From an uncultured Prevotella sp. (lineage in GTDB: Bacteria; Bacteroidota; Bacteroidia; Bacteroidales; Bacteroidaceae): a stretch of DNA of 64,000 bases. Below the pieces are notes generated by a model. The model did no database searches. It had not been told where the DNA came from and saw nothing but the letters and a program-made list of their open reading frames with translations. The stretch is from NCBI GenBank assembly GCA_900322175.1, contig ONYZ01000004.1:1-64000 (forward strand). Direction: 5' to 3'. Both the position numbers and the translations under genes were made by a program. This document shows positions 53,548 through 61,216 of the stretch, one piece after another; the first letter of the stretch is position 1, and each line of letters starts with the position of its first letter.

Positions 53548-53586
53548 CATTGAACATTGAATATTGAACATTAAAGATTAAAATAG
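53548..53586. repeat. ACATTGAACATTGAATATTG linker before pncC
   Basis: Repeated ACATTGAA/ATATTGAA/ACATTAAA phrase between tsaD and the next gene, a variant of the ACATTAAA family. Confidence 0.6.
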
Positions 53587-54102
53587 ATGGATTTTGAAAG
53601 TAAGATTACAAGTAGAGAGGTGAGTGAAATCCTTTGGGAGATAGAAAAAACCGTAAGTACTGCCGAGAGTTGTACGGGCGGACGTATCGCTGAGGCAATC
53701 ATTGCAGTGCCTGGCGCATCGAAGTATTTCAAGGGCGGAATCATCTCGTATGTCAATGAGGTTAAGGAGAATCTACTGGGTGTTGATCATCAGTTGCTTG
53801 AAGAGAAAACAGCTGTGTGTGAGGAAGTTGCGATAGCTATGGTAAAGGGCGCCTGCACCACACTCAACACCGATTACGCCATCGCCGCCACAGGCGTTGC
53901 CGGCCCTACCGGAGGCACCAAAGAGATACCCGTGGGCACCATCTGGATAGCCTGCGGAAGCAAAGAGCGAGTAGTGACAAAGAAACTGGAGGAAGACTAT
54001 GGCCGCGACATCAATCTGGCCATCGCTACCAATCGCGCTATGGAGATGTTTTTGGGCTATTTGAAGGAGGAAGAAAGCCCCAAAGCTGGTCAAGAAGGTT
54101 AA
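53587..54102 (+). CDS. pncC: Nicotinamide-nucleotide amidase (CinA C-terminal domain)
   Basis: The 171-aa protein is a stand-alone CinA C-terminal domain: TAESCTGGRIAEAI with the catalytic Ser, GVAGPTGGTKEIPVGTIWIA. PncC deamidates NMN for NAD recycling. The N-terminal molybdopterin-like half of full CinA is absent. Confidence 0.9.
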   Translation: MDFESKITSREVSEILWEIEKTVSTAESCTGGRIAEAIIAVPGASKYFKGGIISYVNEVKENLLGVDHQLLEEKTAVCEEVAIAMVKGACTTLNTDYAIAATGVAGPTGGTKEIPVGTIWIACGSKERVVTKKLEEDYGRDINLAIATNRAMEMFLGYLKEEESPKAGQEG

Positions 54103-54161
54103 AAATTATTAATTCTTTAATTTTCCTCGCGCGTAATTATCTGATTTACAATAAAAATGTG

Positions 54162-54169
54162 TAATTTTG
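54162..54169 (+). promoter_or_regulatory. -7 element for rpmB
   Basis: TAATTTTG fits TAnnTTTG, 52 bases before the rpmB ATG; -33 not clear. Confidence 0.5.
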
Positions 54170-54221
54170 CAAGCTGTTTGGAATAAGTAAGTGTAAATCA
54201 CAAGTAAAAAGGTAGATAGAA

Positions 54222-54485
54222 ATGTCTAAGATTTGTCAAATTACAGGAAAGAAGGCACAGATAGGTTGCAATGTGTCTCACTCAAAGCACCGTACAAAGA
54301 GAAGCTTTGACGTCAACCTTTTCAGCAAGAAGTTCTACTATGTAGAGGAGGCTTGCTGGATTCAGTTGAAGATTAGCGCTGCTGGTCTTCGTATGATCAA
54401 TAAAGTAGGTCTGGATGCTGCCTTGAAGCAGGCTGTTGCCAAAGGATTTGTAGACTGGAAGGACATTAAAGTGATAGGAGATTAA
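54222..54485 (+). CDS. rpmB: 50S ribosomal protein L28
   Basis: The 87-aa product begins [21 protein letters not shown] and holds the family core ([15 protein letters not shown]). First of L28-L33-DUF4295, a common Bacteroidetes trio. Confidence 0.97.
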   Translation: MSKICQITGKKAQIGCNVSHSKHRTKRSFDVNLFSKKFYYVEEACWIQLKISAAGLRMINKVGLDAALKQAVAKGFVDWKDIKVIGD

Positions 54486-54489
54486 AATC

Positions 54490-54681
54490 ATGGCAAGTAA
54501 GAAAGCAAAAGGTAATCGCGTTCAGGTTATCCTGGAGTGCACAGAGCACAAGAACAGTGGTATGCCCGGTACTAGCCGCTACGTTACCACAAAGAATCGT
54601 AAGAATACGCCAGAGCGTATGGAGCTTATGAAGTATAACCCAATCCTGAAGAAGATGACTCTTCACAAGGAGATTAAATAA
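54490..54681 (+). CDS. rpmG: 50S ribosomal protein L33
   Basis: The 63-aa product has [12 protein letters not shown] and [24 protein letters not shown]. One Cys remains, so this is the zinc-independent-type form. Confidence 0.96.
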   Translation: MASKKAKGNRVQVILECTEHKNSGMPGTSRYVTTKNRKNTPERMELMKYNPILKKMTLHKEIK

Positions 54682-54693
54682 TACGACTGAAAT

Positions 54694-54849
54694 ATGGCAA
54701 AGAAAACCGTCGCTACCCTCCACGAAGGCTCAAAGGATGGTCGCGCTTATTCAAAGGTAATCAAGATGGTTAAGAGCCCTAAGACTGGTGCTTACATCTT
54801 CGATGAGCAGATGGTTCCAAATGAGGCCGTAAAGGACTTCTTCAAGTAA
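54694..54849 (+). CDS. DUF4295 small protein
   Basis: A 51-aa frame (MAKKTVATLHEGSKDGRAYS and on) follows rpmG by 12 bases. It matches the short DUF4295 family that accompanies L28/L33 in Bacteroidetes; it is basic and probably ribosome-associated (inferred from context). Confidence 0.85.
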   Translation: MAKKTVATLHEGSKDGRAYSKVIKMVKSPKTGAYIFDEQMVPNEAVKDFFK

Positions 54850-54859
54850 TCGGTGTAGC

Positions 54860-54886
54860 CGCTTACTACCGAAGGGACGTAAGAAC
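54860..54886. repeat. Conserved hairpin element, copy 2
   Basis: CTTAC-TACCGAAGGGAC-GTAAG with CG before and AAC after, as in copy 1 at 19576-19602. The stem bases differ in a paired way (G-C in copy 1, A-T here) and the loop differs at one base. It lies between the DUF4295 stop and the terminator. Confidence 0.6.
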
Positions 54887-54908
54887 TAATACAAAATAAG
54901 GAAAATGA

Positions 54909-54941
54909 GAGGTCGCAAATAAATTTGCGGCCTCTTTTTTT
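54909..54941 (+). terminator. Terminator after DUF4295
   Basis: GAGGTCGCAAA pairs with TTTGCGGCCTC (one G-U) around TAAA, then seven T residues. It overlaps the -33 region of the ftsY promoter. Confidence 0.85.
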
Positions 54942-54970
54942 GGTCGTGTCGCAATTTTTGCCTACCTTTG
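54939..54970 (+). promoter_or_regulatory. Promoter for ftsY
   Basis: TTTG at 54939-54942, 20-base gap, TACCTTTG at 54963-54970, 19 bases before the ATG. Confidence 0.75.
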
Positions 54971-54989
54971 CAATCGAAATTATTGCAAT

Positions 54990-55943
54990 ATGGGATTATT
55001 TGGATTTTTTAGTAAGGATAAGAAGGAAACTCTAGACAAAGGTCTGGAGAAAACCAAGACTAGTGTGTTTGATAAACTGGCACGTGCCATAGCCGGCAAG
55101 TCGAAGGTGGATGATGACGTATTGGACAATCTGGAAGAGGTGCTCATTACCAGTGATGTGGGCGTAGATACCACCCTTAAGATTATCCGTCGCATCGAGG
55201 AGCGCGTGGCTCGTGATAAGTATGTAAACACATCCGAACTCAACAGAATACTGCGCGAGGAGATAGCAGAACTGTTGGCCGAAAACAACAGCGAAGATAA
55301 TGACAACTGGGATCTGCCCGCCGACCATAAACCATACGTGATATTGGTAGTAGGTGTGAACGGTGTGGGCAAGACAACCACCATCGGCAAACTGGCCTGG
55401 CAGTTTAAGCAGGCTGGCAAGAAGGTATATCTTGGTGCTGCCGACACATTCCGTGCAGCAGCTGTAGAGCAGCTTTGCATCTGGGGCGAAAGGGTAGGAG
55501 TGCCCGTGATAAAACAGCAGATGGGTAGCGACCCCGCCAGTGTGGCATTCGACACACTTCAGAGTGCCAAAGCCAATGGTGCCGATGTGGTACTGATAGA
55601 CACAGCCGGCCGTCTGCACAACAAGGTGGGACTGATGAACGAGCTGAAGAAGATAAAGGACGTGATGAAGAAGGTGCTGCCCGAGGCTCCCGACGAGGTG
55701 ATGCTGGTGCTCGACGGTTCGACCGGACAGAACGCATTCGAGCAGGCCAAGCAGTTTGCTGCCGTCACACAGATCACATCGCTGACCATCACTAAACTCG
55801 ACGGCACAGCCAAGGGCGGTGTGGTAATCGGTATATCAGACCAGCTAAAAGTGCCCGTTAAGTATATCGGACTGGGCGAGGGTATGACCGACCTGCAGTT
55901 GTTTAATAAGCGTCAGTTTGTAGATTCGTTGTTTAATAATTGA
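54990..55943 (+). CDS. ftsY: Signal recognition particle receptor FtsY
   Basis: FtsY is the GTPase partner of Ffh at the membrane. The 317-aa product has the NG domain: GVNGVGKTTTIGKLA (G1), DTAGRLHN (G3), TKLDGTAKGG (G4). The acidic A-domain seen in E. coli is reduced to a short charged N-terminus, usual in this group. Confidence 0.96.
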   Translation: MGLFGFFSKDKKETLDKGLEKTKTSVFDKLARAIAGKSKVDDDVLDNLEEVLITSDVGVDTTLKIIRRIEERVARDKYVNTSELNRILREEIAELLAENNSEDNDNWDLPADHKPYVILVVGVNGVGKTTTIGKLAWQFKQAGKKVYLGAADTFRAAAVEQLCIWGERVGVPVIKQQMGSDPASVAFDTLQSAKANGADVVLIDTAGRLHNKVGLMNELKKIKDVMKKVLPEAPDEVMLVLDGSTGQNAFEQAKQFAAVTQITSLTITKLDGTAKGGVVIGISDQLKVPVKYIGLGEGMTDLQLFNKRQFVDSLFNN

Positions 55944-55953
55944 TACTCAGAAT

Positions 55954-56037
55954 ATGAAAAAGAAGACATTTATCGAAGGTCTTGTTATTGGATTATGTTG
56001 TGGCGCTTTCGCTGCATGTTTGTTCTTTTTGTTGTAA
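55954..56037 (+). CDS. Small 27-aa membrane peptide
   Basis: ATG at 55954 opens a 27-codon frame: a Lys-rich start (MKKKTFIEG) and one hydrophobic helix LVIGLCCGAFAACLFFLL. It lies between ftsY (10 bases away) and rimO (18 bases), in the same direction. The charge pattern is that of a small inner-membrane protein. No known family; it is too short for routine gene finding. Confidence 0.55.
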   Translation: MKKKTFIEGLVIGLCCGAFAACLFFLL

Positions 56038-56055
56038 AGACTTAGTGCATAGGAT

Positions 56056-57360
56056 TTGAAGACGATAGATTTTATATCATTGGGCTGTTCAAAGAATCTG
56101 GTAGATTCTGAGATACTGATGGGACTCTTTGAGGCCAACGGCTATCAGTGTACTCACGATAGCGATGACCCGCAGGGCGAAATCGTGGTGGTAAACACCT
56201 GCGGATTTATCAACGACGCCAAGGAGGAGAGCATCAATACTATATTGGAATTTGCCCAGGCCAAGACCGAAGGACGTATCGAGAAGCTGTTTGTAATGGG
56301 TTGTCTGTCAGAGCGTTATCTGGCCGATCTGGAGCGCGAGATACCCGAAGTGGACGGATGGTACGGCAAGTTCAACTATAAGAAATTATTGAAGGATTTA
56401 GAAGGTGAGGACTTTGATGCCTGCGAGGGTAAGCGTCATATCACTACACCGCGCCACTATGCTTATATCAAGATAAGCGAGGGCTGCGACCGCCATTGTG
56501 CCTACTGTGCCATCCCGCTGATAACGGGCAAACATCAGAGTCGCCCCATGCAGGAGATACTCGACGAGGTGCGCTATCTGGTAAGTCAGGGCACCAAGGA
56601 GTTTAATGTCATCGCTCAGGAGTTGACCTATTATGGTGTTGATCTGGACGGTAAGCAGCACATCGCTGAACTTATCGAGCAGATGGCCGACATCCCAGGT
56701 GTAGAGTGGATTCGTCTGCATTATGCCTATCCCACACACTTCCCATGGGATCTGCTACGTGTAATCCGCGAGAAGCAGAACGTATGTAAGTATCTCGACA
56801 TAGCCCTGCAGCATGTGTCGGACAATATGCTGAGCCGTATGCGCCGCCACGTGACTAAGGAGGAGACATACGAACTGGTCCGTCGTATGCGCCAAGAGGT
56901 GCCCGGCATACACATCCGCACCACACTGATGGTGGGATTCCCCGGCGAGACCGACCAGGATTTTGAGGAGTTGAAGGAGTTTGTAAAGTGGGCTCGCTTT
57001 GAGCGTATGGGCGCTTTTGCATATTCTGAGGAAGAAGGTACATATTCGGCCGACAACTTTGAGGATGATGTACCCGAGGATGTGAAGCAATCCCGACTCG
57101 ACAAGATAATGCGAATACAGCAGAACATCAGTACCGAACTGGAAGCCGAAAAGGTGGGCAAGGTGCTCAAGGTCATCATCGACCGCCAGGAGGGCGACTA
57201 CTATATCGGCCGAACAGAATACTGCTCGCCCGAGGTAGATCCCGAGGTACTTATCCCAGCAATCGAGGCAGAACTCACTGTTGGCAACTTTTACGACGTG
57301 AAAATTACGGATTCGGAAGAATTTGATATTTACGGAACCACAATCATTAAAACAAAATGA
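56056..57360 (+). CDS. rimO: Ribosomal protein S12 methylthiotransferase
   Basis: RimO adds methylthio to an Asp of S12. The 434-aa product has an N-terminal cluster domain (SLGCSKNLVDSE, NTCGFINDAKEES), the radical-SAM motif CDRHCAYC, and a C-terminal TRAM domain (VIIDRQEGDYYIGRTEY). The start is TTG at 56056; no ATG precedes the conserved N-terminus. The stop overlaps the HU gene (ATGA). Confidence 0.94.
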   Translation: MKTIDFISLGCSKNLVDSEILMGLFEANGYQCTHDSDDPQGEIVVVNTCGFINDAKEESINTILEFAQAKTEGRIEKLFVMGCLSERYLADLEREIPEVDGWYGKFNYKKLLKDLEGEDFDACEGKRHITTPRHYAYIKISEGCDRHCAYCAIPLITGKHQSRPMQEILDEVRYLVSQGTKEFNVIAQELTYYGVDLDGKQHIAELIEQMADIPGVEWIRLHYAYPTHFPWDLLRVIREKQNVCKYLDIALQHVSDNMLSRMRRHVTKEETYELVRRMRQEVPGIHIRTTLMVGFPGETDQDFEELKEFVKWARFERMGAFAYSEEEGTYSADNFEDDVPEDVKQSRLDKIMRIQQNISTELEAEKVGKVLKVIIDRQEGDYYIGRTEYCSPEVDPEVLIPAIEAELTVGNFYDVKITDSEEFDIYGTTIIKTK

Positions 57361-57644
57361 ACAATAAAGACTTTATCACAGAATTGGCACAGCGCACTGG
57401 TTACTCGGCCGACGAGACCCAGCAGTTTGTGAATAATGTTGTAGAGGCAATGGGTGACCATTTTCAGGATGATAACTCAGTGCTGATACCTAATTTCGGT
57501 ACATTCGAGGTGAAAAAGAAGCTGGAGCGCATCATGGTCAATCCCTCAACCGGACAGCGCATGCTGGTACCACCGAAACTGGTGCTCACATTCAAGCCTA
57601 ATGTAAGTTGGAAGGAACGTGTAAAGAATGGAGGAGCCGAGTGA
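57357..57644 (+). CDS. HU-family DNA-binding protein
   Basis: The 95-aa product has the HU/IHF fold: LAQRTGYSADETQQFVNNVVEAM helices and a beta-arm region NFGTFEVKKKLERIMVNPSTGQRM. Its stop overlaps the next start (TGATG), so it is made together with a second, membrane-linked HU protein. Confidence 0.93.
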   Translation: MNNKDFITELAQRTGYSADETQQFVNNVVEAMGDHFQDDNSVLIPNFGTFEVKKKLERIMVNPSTGQRMLVPPKLVLTFKPNVSWKERVKNGGAE

Positions 57645-59206
57645 TGGGAAAGATTTCGATACAAGAGTTGGCCAATGTGCTGATAGAGAAGCAGCAAATG
57701 AACAAGCGCGACGCAAGCGAGTTTGTAAGCGCCATGTTTGAAATCATTCAGCAGCATTTAGAAACAGACAAGAGTGTCAAGGTTAAGGGGCTTGGCACAT
57801 TTAAAATCATTGATGTCGAAGATCGCGAAAGTGTCAATGTCAACACCGGTGAGCGTGTGTTGATAGGGGGCCATGCCAAGATAACCTATACACCAGATGT
57901 TGTGTTGAAGGAATTGGTAAACAGACCATTCTCACAGTTTGAGACAGTTGTTCTGAATGATGGCGTAGACTTTGACGACTTGTTCTCATCCGTTACTGAT
58001 GAACCTGAGGTAGAGGTAGAACCAGAGCCAGTTTCTGATGATGATCATTCATCAATGCCGCTGGTAGATTTCGGTTTGGGAGATGATGTCCCAGTTGATA
58101 ACCCTGTTGACGCCCCAACGCCAGACGTAGAACCAATCGTAGAACTTGATGGTGAAACCAATGATGAGGTCGACGACGATTTCGACGACGATATTAATGA
58201 TGAATCCGAGCCTGAGCCCGAGCCGATTGCTGAGCCTGAACCAGAGCCGATTGCTGAGTCAAATGGTCCTAAGGTGTTAGAGGAAATTGCAGATGAAGAG
58301 ATACCGGAATGGGTAATAGAGTCAGTTGCTGCTCCTCAGTCCGAAGAACCAGTAGCAGAGGAGTCTCTCGCAGAATCAGAGCCAACAGCTGAGCCTGAAT
58401 CTGTAGTTGAGCCCGAACCCATGAATCAGTCTGCCGACGAAGAACCCGCATCAACATTCGGTGAGGTGAAGGAAGAGCTTGTAGCCCCAGTAGCAGAGGA
58501 AGAAGTTCCTGAAGAAGATGACGACGAAACCGAGGAAGAAGACGACGAGACCGAGTTTGAAACTGAGTCTACCCGCGAAGGCAAGTCGGGTGGCAAGTGG
58601 CTCTTGGCATTGCTAGCACTGATAGTAGGTGTGGTCGGAGGATACTTCCTTGGCAACTATTACCCATACGAATCCCTGATGGCAGCTGCCGAAGAAGGTA
58701 CAGTGATAAATGTACAGAAGGCCGACGTAGAGAAGGCCGCAGCCCCAAAGCCAAAGGCAGAAAAGCCTGTAGCCAAAGAACCAGCCGCCGAAGCCGCTAA
58801 ACCCGTCGAGGCTGATGCAAAAGCAAAAGCCGAGGAAGAAGCAAAGGCCAAATCTGCAGCCGAAGAAAAGGCAAAAGCTGACGCTGCTGCCAAAGCTAAG
58901 GCCGAAGCAGACGAAAAGGCAAAGGCTGCCGCAGATACAAAAGCCACAGCATCGGATAACTACGGCGCGATGGACATAAGAGTACGACTCGGAGCCTATC
59001 GTATTGTTGGAACTGCCAAGGTTGTCAAGGTAAAAGAAGGTGATGATCTTGTAAATATTTCACGCCGTAGTCTTGGTCCTGATATGGAGTGCTATATCGA
59101 GGTTTATAACAACATCAAAGCATCTACTCCACTCAAAGTAGGACAAGAAATAAAGATTCCAAAATTGGAGTTGAAGAAGAAAAAGAAGGCCGTAACAGCC
59201 GACTAA
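57644..59206 (+). CDS. HU-domain protein with transmembrane helix and periplasmic LysM-like domain
   Basis: ATG at 57644 is chosen (an upstream TTG in frame is inside the HU gene). The 520-aa product has: residues 1-103 an HU/IHF-like DNA-binding domain (KGLGTFKIIDVEDRESVNVNTGERV); 104-312 a strongly acidic, Pro/Glu-rich linker; 319-337 one transmembrane helix (LLALLALIVGVVGGYFLG); 362-433 an Ala/Lys/Glu helix; 451-507 a LysM-like domain (YRIVGTAKVVKVKEGDDLVNISRRS and on, with VGQEIKIP). DNA binding inside and peptidoglycan binding outside would tie nucleoid to cell wall. The combination is seen; the tethering role is inferred. Confidence 0.82.
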   Translation: MGKISIQELANVLIEKQQMNKRDASEFVSAMFEIIQQHLETDKSVKVKGLGTFKIIDVEDRESVNVNTGERVLIGGHAKITYTPDVVLKELVNRPFSQFETVVLNDGVDFDDLFSSVTDEPEVEVEPEPVSDDDHSSMPLVDFGLGDDVPVDNPVDAPTPDVEPIVELDGETNDEVDDDFDDDINDESEPEPEPIAEPEPEPIAESNGPKVLEEIADEEIPEWVIESVAAPQSEEPVAEESLAESEPTAEPESVVEPEPMNQSADEEPASTFGEVKEELVAPVAEEEVPEEDDDETEEEDDETEFETESTREGKSGGKWLLALLALIVGVVGGYFLGNYYPYESLMAAAEEGTVINVQKADVEKAAAPKPKAEKPVAKEPAAEAAKPVEADAKAKAEEEAKAKSAAEEKAKADAAAKAKAEADEKAKAAADTKATASDNYGAMDIRVRLGAYRIVGTAKVVKVKEGDDLVNISRRSLGPDMECYIEVYNNIKASTPLKVGQEIKIPKLELKKKKKAVTAD

Positions 59207-59220
59207 AACTGCAAATAATG

Positions 59221-59259
59221 AAAAAGTTTCTTAAAACTTAGGTTTTAGGAAACTTTTTT
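59221..59259 (+). terminator. Terminator after the HU/LysM gene
   Basis: A 17-bp stem (59221-59237 with 59242-59258, one G-U pair) with a 4-base loop ending in six T residues. It closes the ftsY-to-HU/LysM transcript. Confidence 0.85.
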
Positions 59260-59305
59260 AATATTATTTAGACAGACAAATAGCGGCTAAGTGCTATAAA
59301 AAAAG

Positions 59306-59313
59306 TATTTTTG
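59306..59313 (+). promoter_or_regulatory. -7 element for the moxR operon
   Basis: TATTTTTG fits TAnnTTTG, 38 bases before moxR; -33 not clear. Confidence 0.5.
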
Positions 59314-59351
59314 CAGTCAAATTTTAGAAAACAATTAAAGATATAAATATT

Positions 59352-60347
59352 ATGGCAGAAGCTATTGATATCCGAGAACTGAATATCCGGATTGAACAAC
59401 AAAGCGCATTTGTAACAAATCTTGTGAGTGGAATGGACCGCGTGATTGTTGGTCAGAAGCATTTGGTCGACTCACTTCTTATAGGTTTGTTGAGTGATGG
59501 ACATATCCTCTTGGAAGGTGTTCCTGGTCTGGCTAAGACTTTAGCCATCAAGACCCTTTCGCAGTTGATCGACTCGAAGTATAGTCGTATCCAGTTTACC
59601 CCAGACCTTCTTCCTGCCGACGTTATCGGTACCATGATCTACTCGCAGAAGGACGAGAAGTTCCAGGTAAAGATGGGACCTGTATTTGCCAACTTCGTAT
59701 TGGCCGACGAAATCAACCGTGCCCCAGCCAAGGTGCAGAGTGCACTGCTTGAGGCTATGCAGGAAAAACAGGTTACTATCGGCAGTCAGACATTCAGTCT
59801 GCCAAACCCATTCCTGGTGATGGCTACACAGAACCCAATCGAGCAGGAGGGTACCTATCCATTGCCCGAGGCACAGGTAGACCGATTTATGCTTAAGGTG
59901 ATAATCGACTATCCTACACTCGACGAGGAGAAGAAGATTATCCGTGAGAACATTACAGGCGAAATGCCAACCGTAACCCCAGTGACCACAGCCGACGAGA
60001 TACTGAAGGCTCGCAGTGTGGTTCGCGAGGTATATATCGACGAAAAGATCGAGCAGTACATTGCCGACATCGTATTTGCAACCCGTTATCCAGATCGCTA
60101 CGGTCTGAAGGATCTTAAGGATATGATTTCGTTTGGAGGTTCGCCTCGTGCCAGCATCAATCTGGCTAAGGCTGCCCGTGCTTATGCTTTCATCAAGCGT
60201 CGCGGATATGTAGTGCCTGAGGATGTTCGTGCTGTGGCTCACGACGTACTGCGCCATCGTATCGGACTGACCTACGAGGCCGAGGCAAGCAACATCACCA
60301 GCGAGGAAATTGTTTCGAAGATTATCAATAAGGTTGAAGTGCCCTGA
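59352..60347 (+). CDS. MoxR-family AAA+ ATPase
   Basis: The 331-aa product has Walker A GVPGLAKTLA near residue 57, Walker B VLADEINRA, and sensor/arginine-finger ATQNPIEQEGTYPLPEAQVDRF. MoxR ATPases are chaperone-like partners of VWA proteins. It starts the Bat cluster; its stop overlaps the DUF58 start (TGATG). Confidence 0.95.
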   Translation: MAEAIDIRELNIRIEQQSAFVTNLVSGMDRVIVGQKHLVDSLLIGLLSDGHILLEGVPGLAKTLAIKTLSQLIDSKYSRIQFTPDLLPADVIGTMIYSQKDEKFQVKMGPVFANFVLADEINRAPAKVQSALLEAMQEKQVTIGSQTFSLPNPFLVMATQNPIEQEGTYPLPEAQVDRFMLKVIIDYPTLDEEKKIIRENITGEMPTVTPVTTADEILKARSVVREVYIDEKIEQYIADIVFATRYPDRYGLKDLKDMISFGGSPRASINLAKAARAYAFIKRRGYVVPEDVRAVAHDVLRHRIGLTYEAEASNITSEEIVSKIINKVEVP

Positions 60348-61216
60348 TGGAAACCTCTGAGATCATAAAGAAAGTCCGTAAGATCGAGATCAAGACCCGT
60401 GGCTTGAGTTCAAACATCTTTGCCGGTCAGTACCATTCTGCCTTCAAGGGTAGGGGTATGGCCTTCAGCGAGGTGCGCGAGTATCAGTTCGGCGATGATG
60501 TTCGTGATATCGACTGGAATGTGACAGCTCGTTTCCATCGTCCTTATGTCAAGGTGTTCGAAGAGGAGCGCGAGATGACGGTGATGCTTATGATCGACGT
60601 CAGTGGATCGCTCGACTTCGGAACCCAGAAGCAGATGAAGCGCGACATGGTGACGGAGATTGCCGCCACACTAGCCTTCAGTGCTATACAGAACAACGAT
60701 AAGATTGGTGTAATCTTTTTCTCTGACAAGATAGAGAAGTACATTCCGCCAAAGAAGGGCCGCAAGCATATACTGTATATCATTCGCGAGATGCTGGACT
60801 TTGAGCCGGAATCGAAGCGTACAGACGTAAAACAGGCCATCGAGTTCTTGTCGAGTGTTCAGAAGCGCCGCACCACAGCCTTTATCCTGAGCGACTTCTA
60901 CGTGCGCGAGGATTTTCTGCAGTCGCTGCAGATAGCCAATCGTAAGCACGATGTGGTGGCTATTCAGGTGTACGACCAGCGCGCCCGCGAGTTGCCCGAT
61001 GTGGGACTGATGAAGGTGGTTGACGCCGAGACGGGCTACGAGCAATATGTAGACACAAGTTCCAAAAAACTGCGCCAGGCATACAATAAATATTGGATGA
61101 CCCGTCAGGCACAGTTGCAGGATACTTTTAATAAGAGCAATGTAGACAGCGTGAGCATAGCCACTAATGAGGACTTTGTGAAATCGCTGCTGTTGCTATT
61201 TAAAAAGCGTAACTGA
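60347..61216 (+). CDS. DUF58 protein
   Basis: The 289-aa product has the DUF58 core RGMAFSEVREYQFGDDVRDIDWNVTAR and a VWA-like MIDAS (LMIDVSGSLDFG). It has no membrane segment here. Standard partner of MoxR in Bat operons. Confidence 0.92.
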   Translation: METSEIIKKVRKIEIKTRGLSSNIFAGQYHSAFKGRGMAFSEVREYQFGDDVRDIDWNVTARFHRPYVKVFEEEREMTVMLMIDVSGSLDFGTQKQMKRDMVTEIAATLAFSAIQNNDKIGVIFFSDKIEKYIPPKKGRKHILYIIREMLDFEPESKRTDVKQAIEFLSSVQKRRTTAFILSDFYVREDFLQSLQIANRKHDVVAIQVYDQRARELPDVGLMKVVDAETGYEQYVDTSSKKLRQAYNKYWMTRQAQLQDTFNKSNVDSVSIATNEDFVKSLLLLFKKRN

